A stretch of 5,613 bases of DNA, taken from positions 1-5,613 of the forward strand of contig JAYZDB010000101.1 in NCBI GenBank assembly GCA_036338025.1, read 5' to 3'. Positions within the stretch are counted from its first letter, which is position 1. Every line of letters starts with the position of its first letter. This document shows positions 1 through 5,613 of the stretch, one piece after another. Below the pieces are notes generated by a model. It was not told the DNA's origin. It did no database searches and worked only from the letters and a program-made list of their open reading frames with translations. The stretch is from JAYZDB01 sp036338025. Its GTDB lineage: Bacteria; Planctomycetota; UBA1135; UBA2386. The position numbers and the translations under genes are program-made.

Positions 1-712
1 TCAGCAGGGCGAGGCTCATGAACATCTTGTAGGCGTAGAAGGCCGCGCGGGTGCCGCGGTGCATGCTGACACCTCCGACGCGGGGGTGCATCTTTACGGG
101 TACCTCCACCAACTTCAATCCAGACCTGGTGAGCCGAATCAAGACGTCGGCGTCCGGGTAGTCCTCCGGGAAGCCTTCCTGGGCGACTTCGTCGATGACC
201 TGTTTTGAGAGTCCTTGAAAGCCCGAGGTCGGGTCGGTGACCCGAACACCGGTCCAGACGGACACGATCGTGGCGAACAGGCGGCTGCCGAGACGTCGTA
301 GCACGGTGGTGGGGGGCGCCATCCCGGGCACCTGGAACCGCGAGCCGACCACCAGGTCGGCACCCTCATCGAGAGCCTCGAGCAGGGTTTGGACGGATTT
401 GGGGTCATGCTGGCCGTCCCCATCCATCTGGATCAGCTGCTGGTATCCGTGCCGTCGCGCGTACTGGTAGCCGGTTTGGAGGGCGGCCCCGTAACCGAGG
501 TTGAAGGGGTGGCGCAGCACCGTGGCGCCGTGGGCGCGGGCGCACTCCAGGGTGTCATCAGTGCTGCCGTCGTCGACCACCACGATCTCGAGTTCGCGGG
601 GCAGGGCATGCAGGCCCTGGAGGACCGCCTCAATCCGACCGACCTCGTTGCACGCCGGGATCAACACCAGTGGGTGCCTGGTCTGGTCGGTGAATTCTTG
701 GTATCCCAGCAT
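1..712 (-). CDS. Family 2 glycosyltransferase, dolichol-phosphate-mannose-synthase-like, 3' end cut off by window edge
   Basis: The minus-strand frame is open from an ATG at 712 to the left edge, giving 237 residues and no stop. What is seen: an N-terminal nucleotide-binding segment VLIPACNEVGRI (residues 16-27), EIVVVDDGSTDDT (42-54), FNLGYGAALQTGYQYA (70-85), the metal/nucleotide-sugar DxD motif QMDGDGQHDP (95-104), VVGSRF (121-126) and TDPTSGFQGLS (159-169). This order is typical of the DPM1/polyprenyl-phosphate glycosyltransferase branch of GT2, which moves a sugar from a nucleotide donor to a polyprenyl phosphate at the cytoplasmic membrane face. Whether the donor is GDP-mannose or UDP-glucose cannot be told. 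An in-frame TAA four codons upstream leaves this ATG as the only standard start; no good ribosome binding site precedes it. It lies 37 bases after the larger glycosyltransferase on the same strand, so the two are probably co-transcribed. The visible C-terminus (AFYAYKMFMSLALL) is becoming hydrophobic, so a membrane segment may follow. Confidence 0.93.
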   Translation of the reverse strand, partial: MLGYQEFTDQTRHPLVLIPACNEVGRIEAVLQGLHALPRELEIVVVDDGSTDDTLECARAHGATVLRHPFNLGYGAALQTGYQYARRHGYQQLIQMDGDGQHDPKSVQTLLEALDEGADLVVGSRFQVPGMAPPTTVLRRLGSRLFATIVSVWTGVRVTDPTSGFQGLSKQVIDEVAQEGFPEDYPDADVLIRLTRSGLKLVEVPVKMHPRVGGVSMHRGTRAAFYAYKMFMSLALL

Positions 713-749
713 CGGTGCAGCTTAACGGCCGATGGCCGGATTCCTGTGC
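713..749 (-). repeat. Small hairpin between the two glycosyltransferase genes
   Basis: The 37-base gap between the TGA of the upstream gene (750-752) and the ATG at 712 contains a perfect inverted repeat, CGGCC (726-730), loop GAT, GGCCG (734-738). The stem is only 5 bp and no T-tract follows it on the minus strand, so it is not a convincing terminator. It could modestly affect translation coupling or RNA stability, or be chance in GC-rich DNA. Confidence 0.35.
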
Positions 750-2447
750 TCAATTCTGGACGTCGACCGCCGACGGACTTTCGGTTTCGGCGTAAGTGTG
801 ATGGCCATGCCGTCGCTCTTGTGTGAAGAGGACCCGCACCCCGTCGGGGTGCATCCGAATTCCCAGTTCCTTGCCGATCGGTGCCTGGCTGGTGACGGTC
901 TCGGACTCGCCGCCCGATGGGATCGGTGCGCTGGTGCTACCGCCGCTGCCAGAGCAGCTAGCCAGAAGTGCTGCTGGAAGGACTGCCGTGAGCTTGCGGT
1001 TGGACCGTAGGGATTGCAGCCCGACCCAGAGCAGTCCGAGGCTGAACAGACCGTGGAAGGTCGCAGTCGACCAGTGGCCGAGGAGACCGGCGAGCGTCGC
1101 GGTGGTGGCGGCCCAACTCCCGAGCAGGACCTCGCACCACGGCACGATGCCGCGCGGAGACCGGTAGGATTGTGTGCGTTGGTCGGGGTTGGCAGGTGTG
1201 TTCTTCGGGGTGCGGCGGAACTCGCCGGGGTCCCGGGCGAGGGCGGACACCACTGCGATGGTGTTGTTCAGACAGGCGCCAGCGCCGATGGAGAGCACCA
1301 GGGGTAGTCTCAGTAGCGTCAAGAAGGTGAGTCTGCCCAGGCTGAGTTGCGAGAGTCCGAAGTAGACCAGTACCGACAAGGTCGCCAGGAGCAGGGGAAG
1401 TTCCTCGAGCCAGGTCAGGCTCCAGCGCGTTGATCCGTCCGACAGGACTCGGACCATTTGCAGGGGCATGGCGACCAGGATCAGACCCAGGAGTAACGGA
1501 AATGCCAGGTTGCCCAACAGGTGGAACAGGCTCTCGACCTTGGCCAGCCTTGGCAGACGCGATCGCAAGACAGTGCCGAGGTGCTTGCGGCCGGTCTGGA
1601 TCGAACCTTTGGCCCACCGGTGCTGCTGCGTGAGAAAGCCGTTCATGTCGGTTGGCAACTCAGCGGGACAAGGAAGGTCAGGTAGGTAGACGAAACGCCA
1701 CCCTGCGAGTTGGGCACGGTACGACAGATCCAGATCTTCAGTGAGCGTGTCGTGCTGCCAGCCCCCGGCATCTTCGATGCACTGGCGTCGGAACAGCCCG
1801 GCGGTGCCGTTGAAGTTGAATACGCAGTCGTTGGTCGAGCGAGCACGCTGCTCGATTCGGAAGTGCCCGTCGAGCAGCAGACCCTGGACCTGGGTAAGGA
1901 CGCTGTGCGCACGGTTGGTGTGGCTCCAGCGTGCCTGCACGAGTCCAATCTCGGGAGCGCTGAAATGTGGTACGACTGCACGCAGGAACCCCGGCGGTGG
2001 CAGGAAGTCGGCGTCGAAGATCGCGATGAACTCGCCGGTCGCGCTGGTCAATCCTGTGGCGAGAGCGCCGGCCTTGAAACCAGTTCGATCGCCGCGTTGG
2101 ATATGGTGGAACCGCGGGCCCGGCGGTAGCTCGGCGAGGGTCTGTGCGATGATCTCCGAGGTGTCGTCGGTCGAATCATCGAGCACCTGTACCTCGAGTT
2201 GTTCGGGAGGGTAGTCGAGTTCGGCGACAGCCCGGATCAGCCGGGCCACCACGAAGCGCTCGTTGTAGACCGGCAGTTGGACGGTGACGCGCGGCAGATT
2301 CTGCGCGTGGGAATCGTCCCGCGCCGGGGTGCGGTGTCGGCGCCGCCACCATAGACCCACCATCCAGGTCTTGTGCAGCCCGAGCACTGCCAGCGGCGCT
2401 AGCAGCGCCAGGTGGCAGACGGCGAGAATGAAGTCCAGGTTGGTCAT
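750..2447 (-). CDS. Membrane-bound cellulose-synthase-like family 2 glycosyltransferase with unusual lipobox-like C-terminal tail
   Basis: A 565-residue protein. Seen in order: a first membrane helix (about 5-24); a cytoplasmic GT-A domain (about 53-300) with QLPVYNE (57-63), LDDSTDD (89-95), DxD motif DAD (145-147), TED (236-238) and QQHRW (274-278, the QxxRW signature of processive beta-glycosyltransferases); then membrane helices near 308-328, 347-366, 376-402, 438-456 and 462-480. In the family such enzymes transfer sugar from a nucleotide donor to a lipid or growing glycan; the closest types are cellulose-synthase-like and glucomannan/ceramide glucosyltransferase-like GT2 proteins. The substrate cannot be assigned. 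After the last helix comes RSNRK, a short hydrophobic run ending in LLASC (C498), a Gly/Ser/Pro linker and a hydrophilic 40-residue end, which is atypical of the family. The ATG gives a sensible first helix; no Shine-Dalgarno sequence is visible. It is the first gene of the minus-strand arm, divergent from queA. Confidence 0.93.
   Translation of the reverse strand: MTNLDFILAVCHLALLAPLAVLGLHKTWMVGLWWRRRHRTPARDDSHAQNLPRVTVQLPVYNERFVVARLIRAVAELDYPPEQLEVQVLDDSTDDTSEIIAQTLAELPPGPRFHHIQRGDRTGFKAGALATGLTSATGEFIAIFDADFLPPPGFLRAVVPHFSAPEIGLVQARWSHTNRAHSVLTQVQGLLLDGHFRIEQRARSTNDCVFNFNGTAGLFRRQCIEDAGGWQHDTLTEDLDLSYRAQLAGWRFVYLPDLPCPAELPTDMNGFLTQQHRWAKGSIQTGRKHLGTVLRSRLPRLAKVESLFHLLGNLAFPLLLGLILVAMPLQMVRVLSDGSTRWSLTWLEELPLLLATLSVLVYFGLSQLSLGRLTFLTLLRLPLVLSIGAGACLNNTIAVVSALARDPGEFRRTPKNTPANPDQRTQSYRSPRGIVPWCEVLLGSWAATTATLAGLLGHWSTATFHGLFSLGLLWVGLQSLRSNRKLTAVLPAALLASCSGSGGSTSAPIPSGGESETVTSQAPIGKELGIRMHPDGVRVLFTQERRHGHHTYAETESPSAVDVQN
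836..852. repeat. Perfect 7-bp inverted repeat inside the glycosyltransferase tail
   Basis: GCACCCC (836-842), loop GTC, GGGGTGC (846-852) is a perfect 7-bp hairpin with a 3-base loop, lying in codons for the hydrophilic tail (residues MHPDG). No T-tract follows on either strand, so it is not a classical terminator. It may be chance, but it shares the GGGGTGC word that recurs elsewhere in the left arm. Confidence 0.45.
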
Positions 2448-2522
2448 CGGGGTGCGGGGAGCGCGGAGGGATTGTCGGGGTTTTTGGCTGTATCGGCCTG
2501 TGGATTTTTAGAGTGATGCGCC
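2448..2522. promoter_or_regulatory. Divergent intergenic region between the glycosyltransferase genes and queA
   Basis: These 75 bases separate two outward-facing genes, so promoters for both arms are expected here or overlapping the gene starts. The stretch is G-rich on the plus strand near the glycosyltransferase start and contains T-runs at 2481-2485 and 2505-2509. I could not find a sigma-70 -35/-10 pair with good match and spacing in either direction: TTGTCG at 2472 has only a 13-base spacer to TATCGG, and TTGGCT at 2484 pairs only with the poor TTTAGA at 2507. The assignment rests on gene arrangement, not on recognised promoter elements. Confidence 0.4.
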
Positions 2523-3581
2523 GTGCTTGTCTCTGATTTCGACTTCGAGCTCCCGATCGAGCTCATCGCGCAGACTCCGGCGGAGCCGCGAGATGCGTCC
2601 CGCCTGCTGGTCTATGACCGGCGGGACGGGTCGGTCACGCATGCTGAATTCAGAGATCTGCCGGAGTTCCTCGATCCTTCGGATCTGCTCGTCCTCAACA
2701 ATACGCGGGTGTTGCCGCATCGCTTGCTGGGCCGGCGGGGAACCGGAGGAAAGGTGGAGGTGCTGATCCTCTCGCGAGACGGTGTTTCGTGTCGAGGCTA
2801 CGTCAAGCCGGCCAAGAAGGTCCGCCCCGGCGACTGCTTGTCGCTCGAGGATGGTAGCTTGACCCTGGTCGCTGGCGCACTCGAAGCGGGTGGGCGGGGT
2901 GTCATGCGCTTCGAGCTCCAGCTCCCGGAGGGTGAAACTGGTGGAGTTCCGGAGGTCGAGGCCCGTCTGCTGGCGGTTGGTCGGGCGCCTCTGCCACCGT
3001 ATATCTCGCGCGATGGCGGTGAGGATCCCGCCCTTGACCGCCAGCGCTACCAGACCGTCTTCGCGTCGGTCGATGGGGCGGTTGCGGCACCGACCGCCGG
3101 TTTGCATTTCACGCCGACGACCCTGGCGGCGATTCGCGCGCGGGGGATCGCCACCGCCGAGCTCACCCTGCACGTCGGTGAGGGCACCTTTGCACCGATC
3201 CGGGTCGAAGAGGTCGAGAGCCACGCGATGCATGCGGAGTGGTTTGAGGTGCCCGGTGTTACCGCCGACGAGGTAGCTGCTGTCCGAACCCGGGCCGGCC
3301 GGGTGGTCGCCGTCGGCACGACCTCGGCCCGTACCCTGGAGGCGAGCGCGGACGGAGAGCGCGTAGTGGCTGGCCTGGGGGAGACGGATATCTTCTTGTA
3401 TCCCGGCCGTCCTCTACGAGTTGTAGATGCCCTGATCACCAACTTCCACCTGCCCCAGTCGACCCTGCTGATGCTGGTGGCGGCGATGACGGGCCGTGAG
3501 GAGATCCTGGCGGTGTATCGCGAGGCGGTCGCCCGGGGCTACCGCTTCTACTCCTACGGCGACGCGATGTTGGTCGTGTAG
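2523..3581 (+). CDS. queA: S-adenosylmethionine:tRNA ribosyltransferase-isomerase QueA
   Basis: QueA transfers and isomerises the ribosyl part of S-adenosylmethionine onto 7-aminomethyl-7-deazaguanine at wobble position 34 of tRNAs with GUN anticodons, making epoxyqueuosine; it acts in the cytoplasm. The 352-residue length is normal for the family. Signature blocks seen: DFDFELPIELIAQTPAEPRD (5-24), LNNTRVLPHRLLG (58-70), YVKPAKKVRPGD (93-104), RYQTVFA (175-181), AAPTAGLHFT (188-197), LHVGEGTFAPIR (216-227), AVGTTSARTLE (263-273), ITNFHLPQSTLLMLVAA (305-321) and YRFYSYGDAM (340-349). All conserved regions are intact, so the enzyme is probably functional. The start is GTG: an in-frame TGA lies at 2514-2516, and the nearby ATG at 2516 is in another frame. 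Only a weak GAGTGA precedes it. No other queuosine gene (tgt, queG/queH) is visible; the following gene appears unrelated. Confidence 0.98.
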   Translation: MLVSDFDFELPIELIAQTPAEPRDASRLLVYDRRDGSVTHAEFRDLPEFLDPSDLLVLNNTRVLPHRLLGRRGTGGKVEVLILSRDGVSCRGYVKPAKKVRPGDCLSLEDGSLTLVAGALEAGGRGVMRFELQLPEGETGGVPEVEARLLAVGRAPLPPYISRDGGEDPALDRQRYQTVFASVDGAVAAPTAGLHFTPTTLAAIRARGIATAELTLHVGEGTFAPIRVEEVESHAMHAEWFEVPGVTADEVAAVRTRAGRVVAVGTTSARTLEASADGERVVAGLGETDIFLYPGRPLRVVDALITNFHLPQSTLLMLVAAMTGREEILAVYREAVARGYRFYSYGDAMLVV

Positions 3582-3685
3582 TTTTTGGCGGCTGGCGCAA
3601 GTCAGGACCACCGCCGGGCGATGGCGGTTGCTACACTGTGGCGGTCCGGCTCGCCCCTACCCTACGTACATCCCCCCTTGGCCAG
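3582..3685. promoter_or_regulatory. queA to VWA-gene intergenic region with hairpin and repeated TGGCGGT
   Basis: This 104-base gap holds a perfect 6-bp inverted repeat, ACCGCC (3610-3615), 7-base loop, GGCGGT (3623-3628), without a following T-run, so it is at best a weak or Rho-assisted stop for queA. The word TGGCGGT occurs twice in direct orientation (3622-3628 and 3639-3645, start-to-start 17 bases), flanking TACACT (3632-3637), which matches four of six bases of a -10 box but has no matching -35 at the right distance. A promoter for the downstream gene here is plausible but not demonstrated. No Shine-Dalgarno sequence is seen before the ATG at 3686. Confidence 0.35.
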
Positions 3686-5613
3686 ATGATGACATCGTCG
3701 TGTGCCCGTGCGTCCCTGTTGCTGTTGTGCATGTCTACGCATGCATTGACCGCGGGGCCAGAACCACGTGATCACTTCGAGGGCTCGCGCACATTCCTGC
3801 CACCGCAGGGCAAGCGAGGATCCGAACCGGATCGGGTGCTCAAGTCCATCACCCGATGGTTGTGGTTGTACCGCAAGGGTGACCTGATGCCGGGGACTCG
3901 CCTGGGCATGACGAAGTCGCTGCTGAAGAAGGCGGACCTCGAACACCTGCGCTACCAGGGCAACGGCCGCAGCGGTACGAGACGGCAGAGTCCACCTGGA
4001 AATTCTGGCAGTGCTGGGACGACGCCGACCCGAAGACCGTCGCTGACTGCCCGTTCGGAGTTGTCGATTCTGTTGCGGGCGGCGGGAAAGATACAGACTG
4101 CCAAGGCCTACAAACTCCTGCTCGAGGTCGCCGCGGTCGGTCTCGACCGGAGATACCGCTATAGCACCGAGATGGCGCCAGCGGGCGTTCGTCAATTGGG
4201 CGAGACGTCGCTGGTGCGGATTGCTGGCCGAGATGATGTGCACAGCTACCTCGTTGCGGCGGCCAAGGGCGATCCGAGCGGCCCGGCATCGCTTGACCAG
4301 GCGATGCGGATTGCAGCGTTGCGGGTGTTGGCCCGTGGTGAACGGGAATTCGACCATCGCATGGTGGAGGAGGTGCTCAAGGACTCCGATAGCATCATGC
4401 GCTTGACCGCGGCCGAGTGTCTGGGTCGCGTCGGCCGGGGCTACAGCGTCGAGTGGTTGGCGGCCGCGATCGAGAAGGAAGGAGCTCCGAACTCCCTGAT
4501 CGCACTGGTCTGGGCGATCCGCGACGTGCACCGAAAGCACGCCACGATGGTCAAGGCCGACCATCTGCGCCGGGCGGTGATCGCTGCTGGCGCCCACCTC
4601 GGCAGCGTGGTGGAGCGTCCGACCTGCAACGCGCTGGTCGACTTCCTCGAGACCTTCCGCTACCCGGGATCGGTCCCGGTCTTGATCGCCCTGCTCGAGC
4701 GACTCAATACCGATTCCACGCTCAGCCGCCCGAACAAGCTATCGGCGGCGATGCCACAACGCGTCAACCACGTGCTGAAGACGATGACCGGCGCGATCGT
4801 GCCGAAAGACGATCCAGCGCAGTGGCGCGAGTTCTGGGCCAAAGAAGGCAGCAAGATCGATGTCACCAAGATCGCCAGGAAGAAGACCTCTGGCGCCAGC
4901 CAGGGCGGTACCGTCTCCGAGTTTTTTGGGATCCCGATCCAGGGGCGTCGGATCGTGTTCATCATCGACGTGTCTGGCAGCATGGGCTGGCCGATGCCGC
5001 AAGAAGCGGCTGGCACCAGCGCCAGCCGTGACCGCGGTCAGATCTTGAAGATCGACAAGGCAAAGCAGGAACTCCTCAAGGCAGTGAATGGCCTGGAGCC
5101 ACACCACAAGTTCAACGTGGTGGTGTACTCAAACAACGTCCAGAAGTGGCAGAAGGGCGTGGTTCCCGCCAACAAGAAGTACAAGAAGTCGCTGGCCCAG
5201 CGCATGCGAGGCCAGCGCGCGAACGGCGGCACCAATCTGTTCGGCGGTCTCAAGTCCGGTCTGCAGATGAAGTCGTTGGTTTACGGGGCCCGCTACGACA
5301 GCAACGTCGACGAGATCTTCCTGTTGTCGGATGGCGTGCCGACAGTCGGCGATGTCACCAACATGAACGAGATCCTGAAGTTGATCGGTGAGACCAATCG
5401 ATACTCGGGCGTGCGGATCAACGCCATCTACCTCGGCTCGAAGAGTGACGAACGGCGTCAGGGCAACGGTGGACGGAGTGAGCGTGACGGTGGCGACTTC
5501 ATGAAGAAGCTCGCCGACCAGAATGGCGGACAGTTTGCCTGGCCGATCGTCGGTGAGGTTCGCGTACCGGAGCGGGGGGGGGGGCGCGGGCGACCCGCGC
5601 ACAAACGGCGGCG
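3686..5613 (+). CDS. Secreted protein with HEAT-like helical region and von Willebrand factor A domain, 3' end open, probable internal frameshifts
   Basis: The frame is open from ATG 3686 (or the adjacent ATG 3689) to the right edge, at least 642 residues. The N-terminus MMTSSCARASLLLLCMST continues to HALTAGPEP, a likely signal peptide with cleavage near residues 20-24, so the protein is probably exported. Residues about 128-375 are alpha-helical with leucine/alanine-rich repeats resembling HEAT repeats (for example MRLTAAECLGRVG and VPVLIALLERL), ending in QWREFWAKEG. The VWA domain (about 415-630) has a complete MIDAS metal site: DVSGS (428-432), Thr516 in GGTN and Asp549 in LSDG. Such domains bind protein partners through a divalent cation; the partner here is unknown. 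The architecture resembles HEAT/VWA proteins I associate with Planctomycetota. Codons at about 3955-4060 look out of frame, suggesting two compensating indels. The stop codon is not reached, and the final residues are encoded by doubtful poly-G sequence. Confidence 0.85.
   Translation, partial: MMTSSCARASLLLLCMSTHALTAGPEPRDHFEGSRTFLPPQGKRGSEPDRVLKSITRWLWLYRKGDLMPGTRLGMTKSLLKKADLEHLRYQGNGRSGTRRQSPPGNSGSAGTTPTRRPSLTARSELSILLRAAGKIQTAKAYKLLLEVAAVGLDRRYRYSTEMAPAGVRQLGETSLVRIAGRDDVHSYLVAAAKGDPSGPASLDQAMRIAALRVLARGEREFDHRMVEEVLKDSDSIMRLTAAECLGRVGRGYSVEWLAAAIEKEGAPNSLIALVWAIRDVHRKHATMVKADHLRRAVIAAGAHLGSVVERPTCNALVDFLETFRYPGSVPVLIALLERLNTDSTLSRPNKLSAAMPQRVNHVLKTMTGAIVPKDDPAQWREFWAKEGSKIDVTKIARKKTSGASQGGTVSEFFGIPIQGRRIVFIIDVSGSMGWPMPQEAAGTSASRDRGQILKIDKAKQELLKAVNGLEPHHKFNVVVYSNNVQKWQKGVVPANKKYKKSLAQRMRGQRANGGTNLFGGLKSGLQMKSLVYGARYDSNVDEIFLLSDGVPTVGDVTNMNEILKLIGETNRYSGVRINAIYLGSKSDERRQGNGGRSERDGGDFMKKLADQNGGQFAWPIVGEVRVPERGGGRGRPAHKRR
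5574..5600. repeat. Eleven-G run followed by a perfect GC hairpin at the window end
   Basis: Positions 5574-5584 are eleven consecutive G. They overlap by one base a perfect 7-bp inverted repeat: GCGCGGG (5584-5590), loop CGA, CCCGCGC (5594-5600). Together with the last 13 bases this changes the encoded protein from a normal VWA ending to a Gly/Arg-rich stretch. It may be a sequencing or assembly artefact at a contig end, or a structured region that stopped the assembly. Confidence 0.7.

Noticed and set aside
389..826. 145-codon plus-strand frame across the end of one glycosyltransferase gene and the next
   Set aside because: It is antisense to two well-supported genes, spans their junction, and has no motif.
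958..1617. 219-codon minus-strand frame overlapping the membrane glycosyltransferase in another frame
   Set aside because: Pro/Arg/Gly-rich product without domains; the overlapping frame encodes the expected membrane helices.
2508..3233. 241-codon open frame on the minus strand opposite queA
   Set aside because: queA is unambiguous on the plus strand and the antisense product shows only shadow-like composition.
3582..3630. Intrinsic terminator after queA
   Set aside because: The hairpin at 3610-3628 has only 6 bp and no T-tract follows it; the T-run at 3582-3586 lies before it, not after.
3638..3688. Upstream GTG at 3638 as the start of the VWA gene
   Set aside because: It would put about 16 extra residues before a good signal peptide; ATG 3686 or 3689 gives a normal export signal.
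3662..4597. Long open frame of 311 codons on the minus strand opposite the VWA gene
   Set aside because: It is rich in Arg, Gln, His and Ser with no recognisable domain, and lies antisense to a frame with signal peptide, helical repeats and conserved codon bias; it is a GC-rich shadow.
4417..5031. 204-codon plus-strand frame overlapping the VWA gene one base out of register
   Set aside because: Arg/Gln/Ser-rich shadow; the main frame here carries the helical repeats and the DVSGS motif. It was examined as a possible continuation of the suspected frameshift, but the main frame is clearly coding after about 4060.
1..5613. tRNA, rRNA, CRISPR array, insertion sequence or riboswitch
   Set aside because: No cloverleaf, ribosomal motif, regularly spaced repeat, transposase or terminal inverted repeat was recognised by eye; nearly all of the sequence is accounted for by four protein genes.

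Overview
The window looks like a chromosomal fragment from a GC-rich bacterium (by eye roughly 62-65% G+C, with G or C strongly preferred at third codon positions). It holds four protein genes in two divergent arms and no RNA genes, insertion sequences or CRISPR arrays that I can see. The taxon is uncertain. A secreted protein with a helical-repeat-like region and a C-terminal von Willebrand factor A (VWA) domain, together with start codons lacking clear Shine-Dalgarno sites, suggests Planctomycetota or a similar deep-branching GC-rich lineage. This is an inference from family resemblance; no search was run.

Left arm, minus strand (about 1-2447): two family-2 glycosyltransferases in tandem, 37 bases apart, probably one transcript. 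The first is a 565-residue membrane-embedded, cellulose-synthase-like enzyme with the full D / DxD / TED / QxxRW set and an odd C-terminal tail that looks like a lipoprotein leader plus linker. The second is a soluble-type, dolichol-phosphate-mannose-synthase-like enzyme that runs off the left edge. Together they point to synthesis of a surface polysaccharide or glycolipid.

Right arm, plus strand (2523-5613): a complete queA (tRNA queuosine biosynthesis), then after 104 bases a signal-peptide-bearing protein with an alpha-helical, HEAT-like middle and a VWA domain with an intact metal-binding MIDAS site. Its coding frame is open to the right edge. One stretch (about 3955-4060) has the composition of out-of-frame translation while the neighbouring frame looks like real protein there, so a compensated pair of frameshifts (sequencing or biological) is likely. 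The last 40 bases contain an 11-G run and a very GC-rich hairpin and may be unreliable sequence.

The 75-base gap between the arms (2448-2522) must carry both outward promoters. The most unusual items are the lipobox-like tail on the membrane glycosyltransferase, the suspected double frameshift, and the secreted VWA protein of unknown role. I see no convincing evidence of a complete new multi-gene system.
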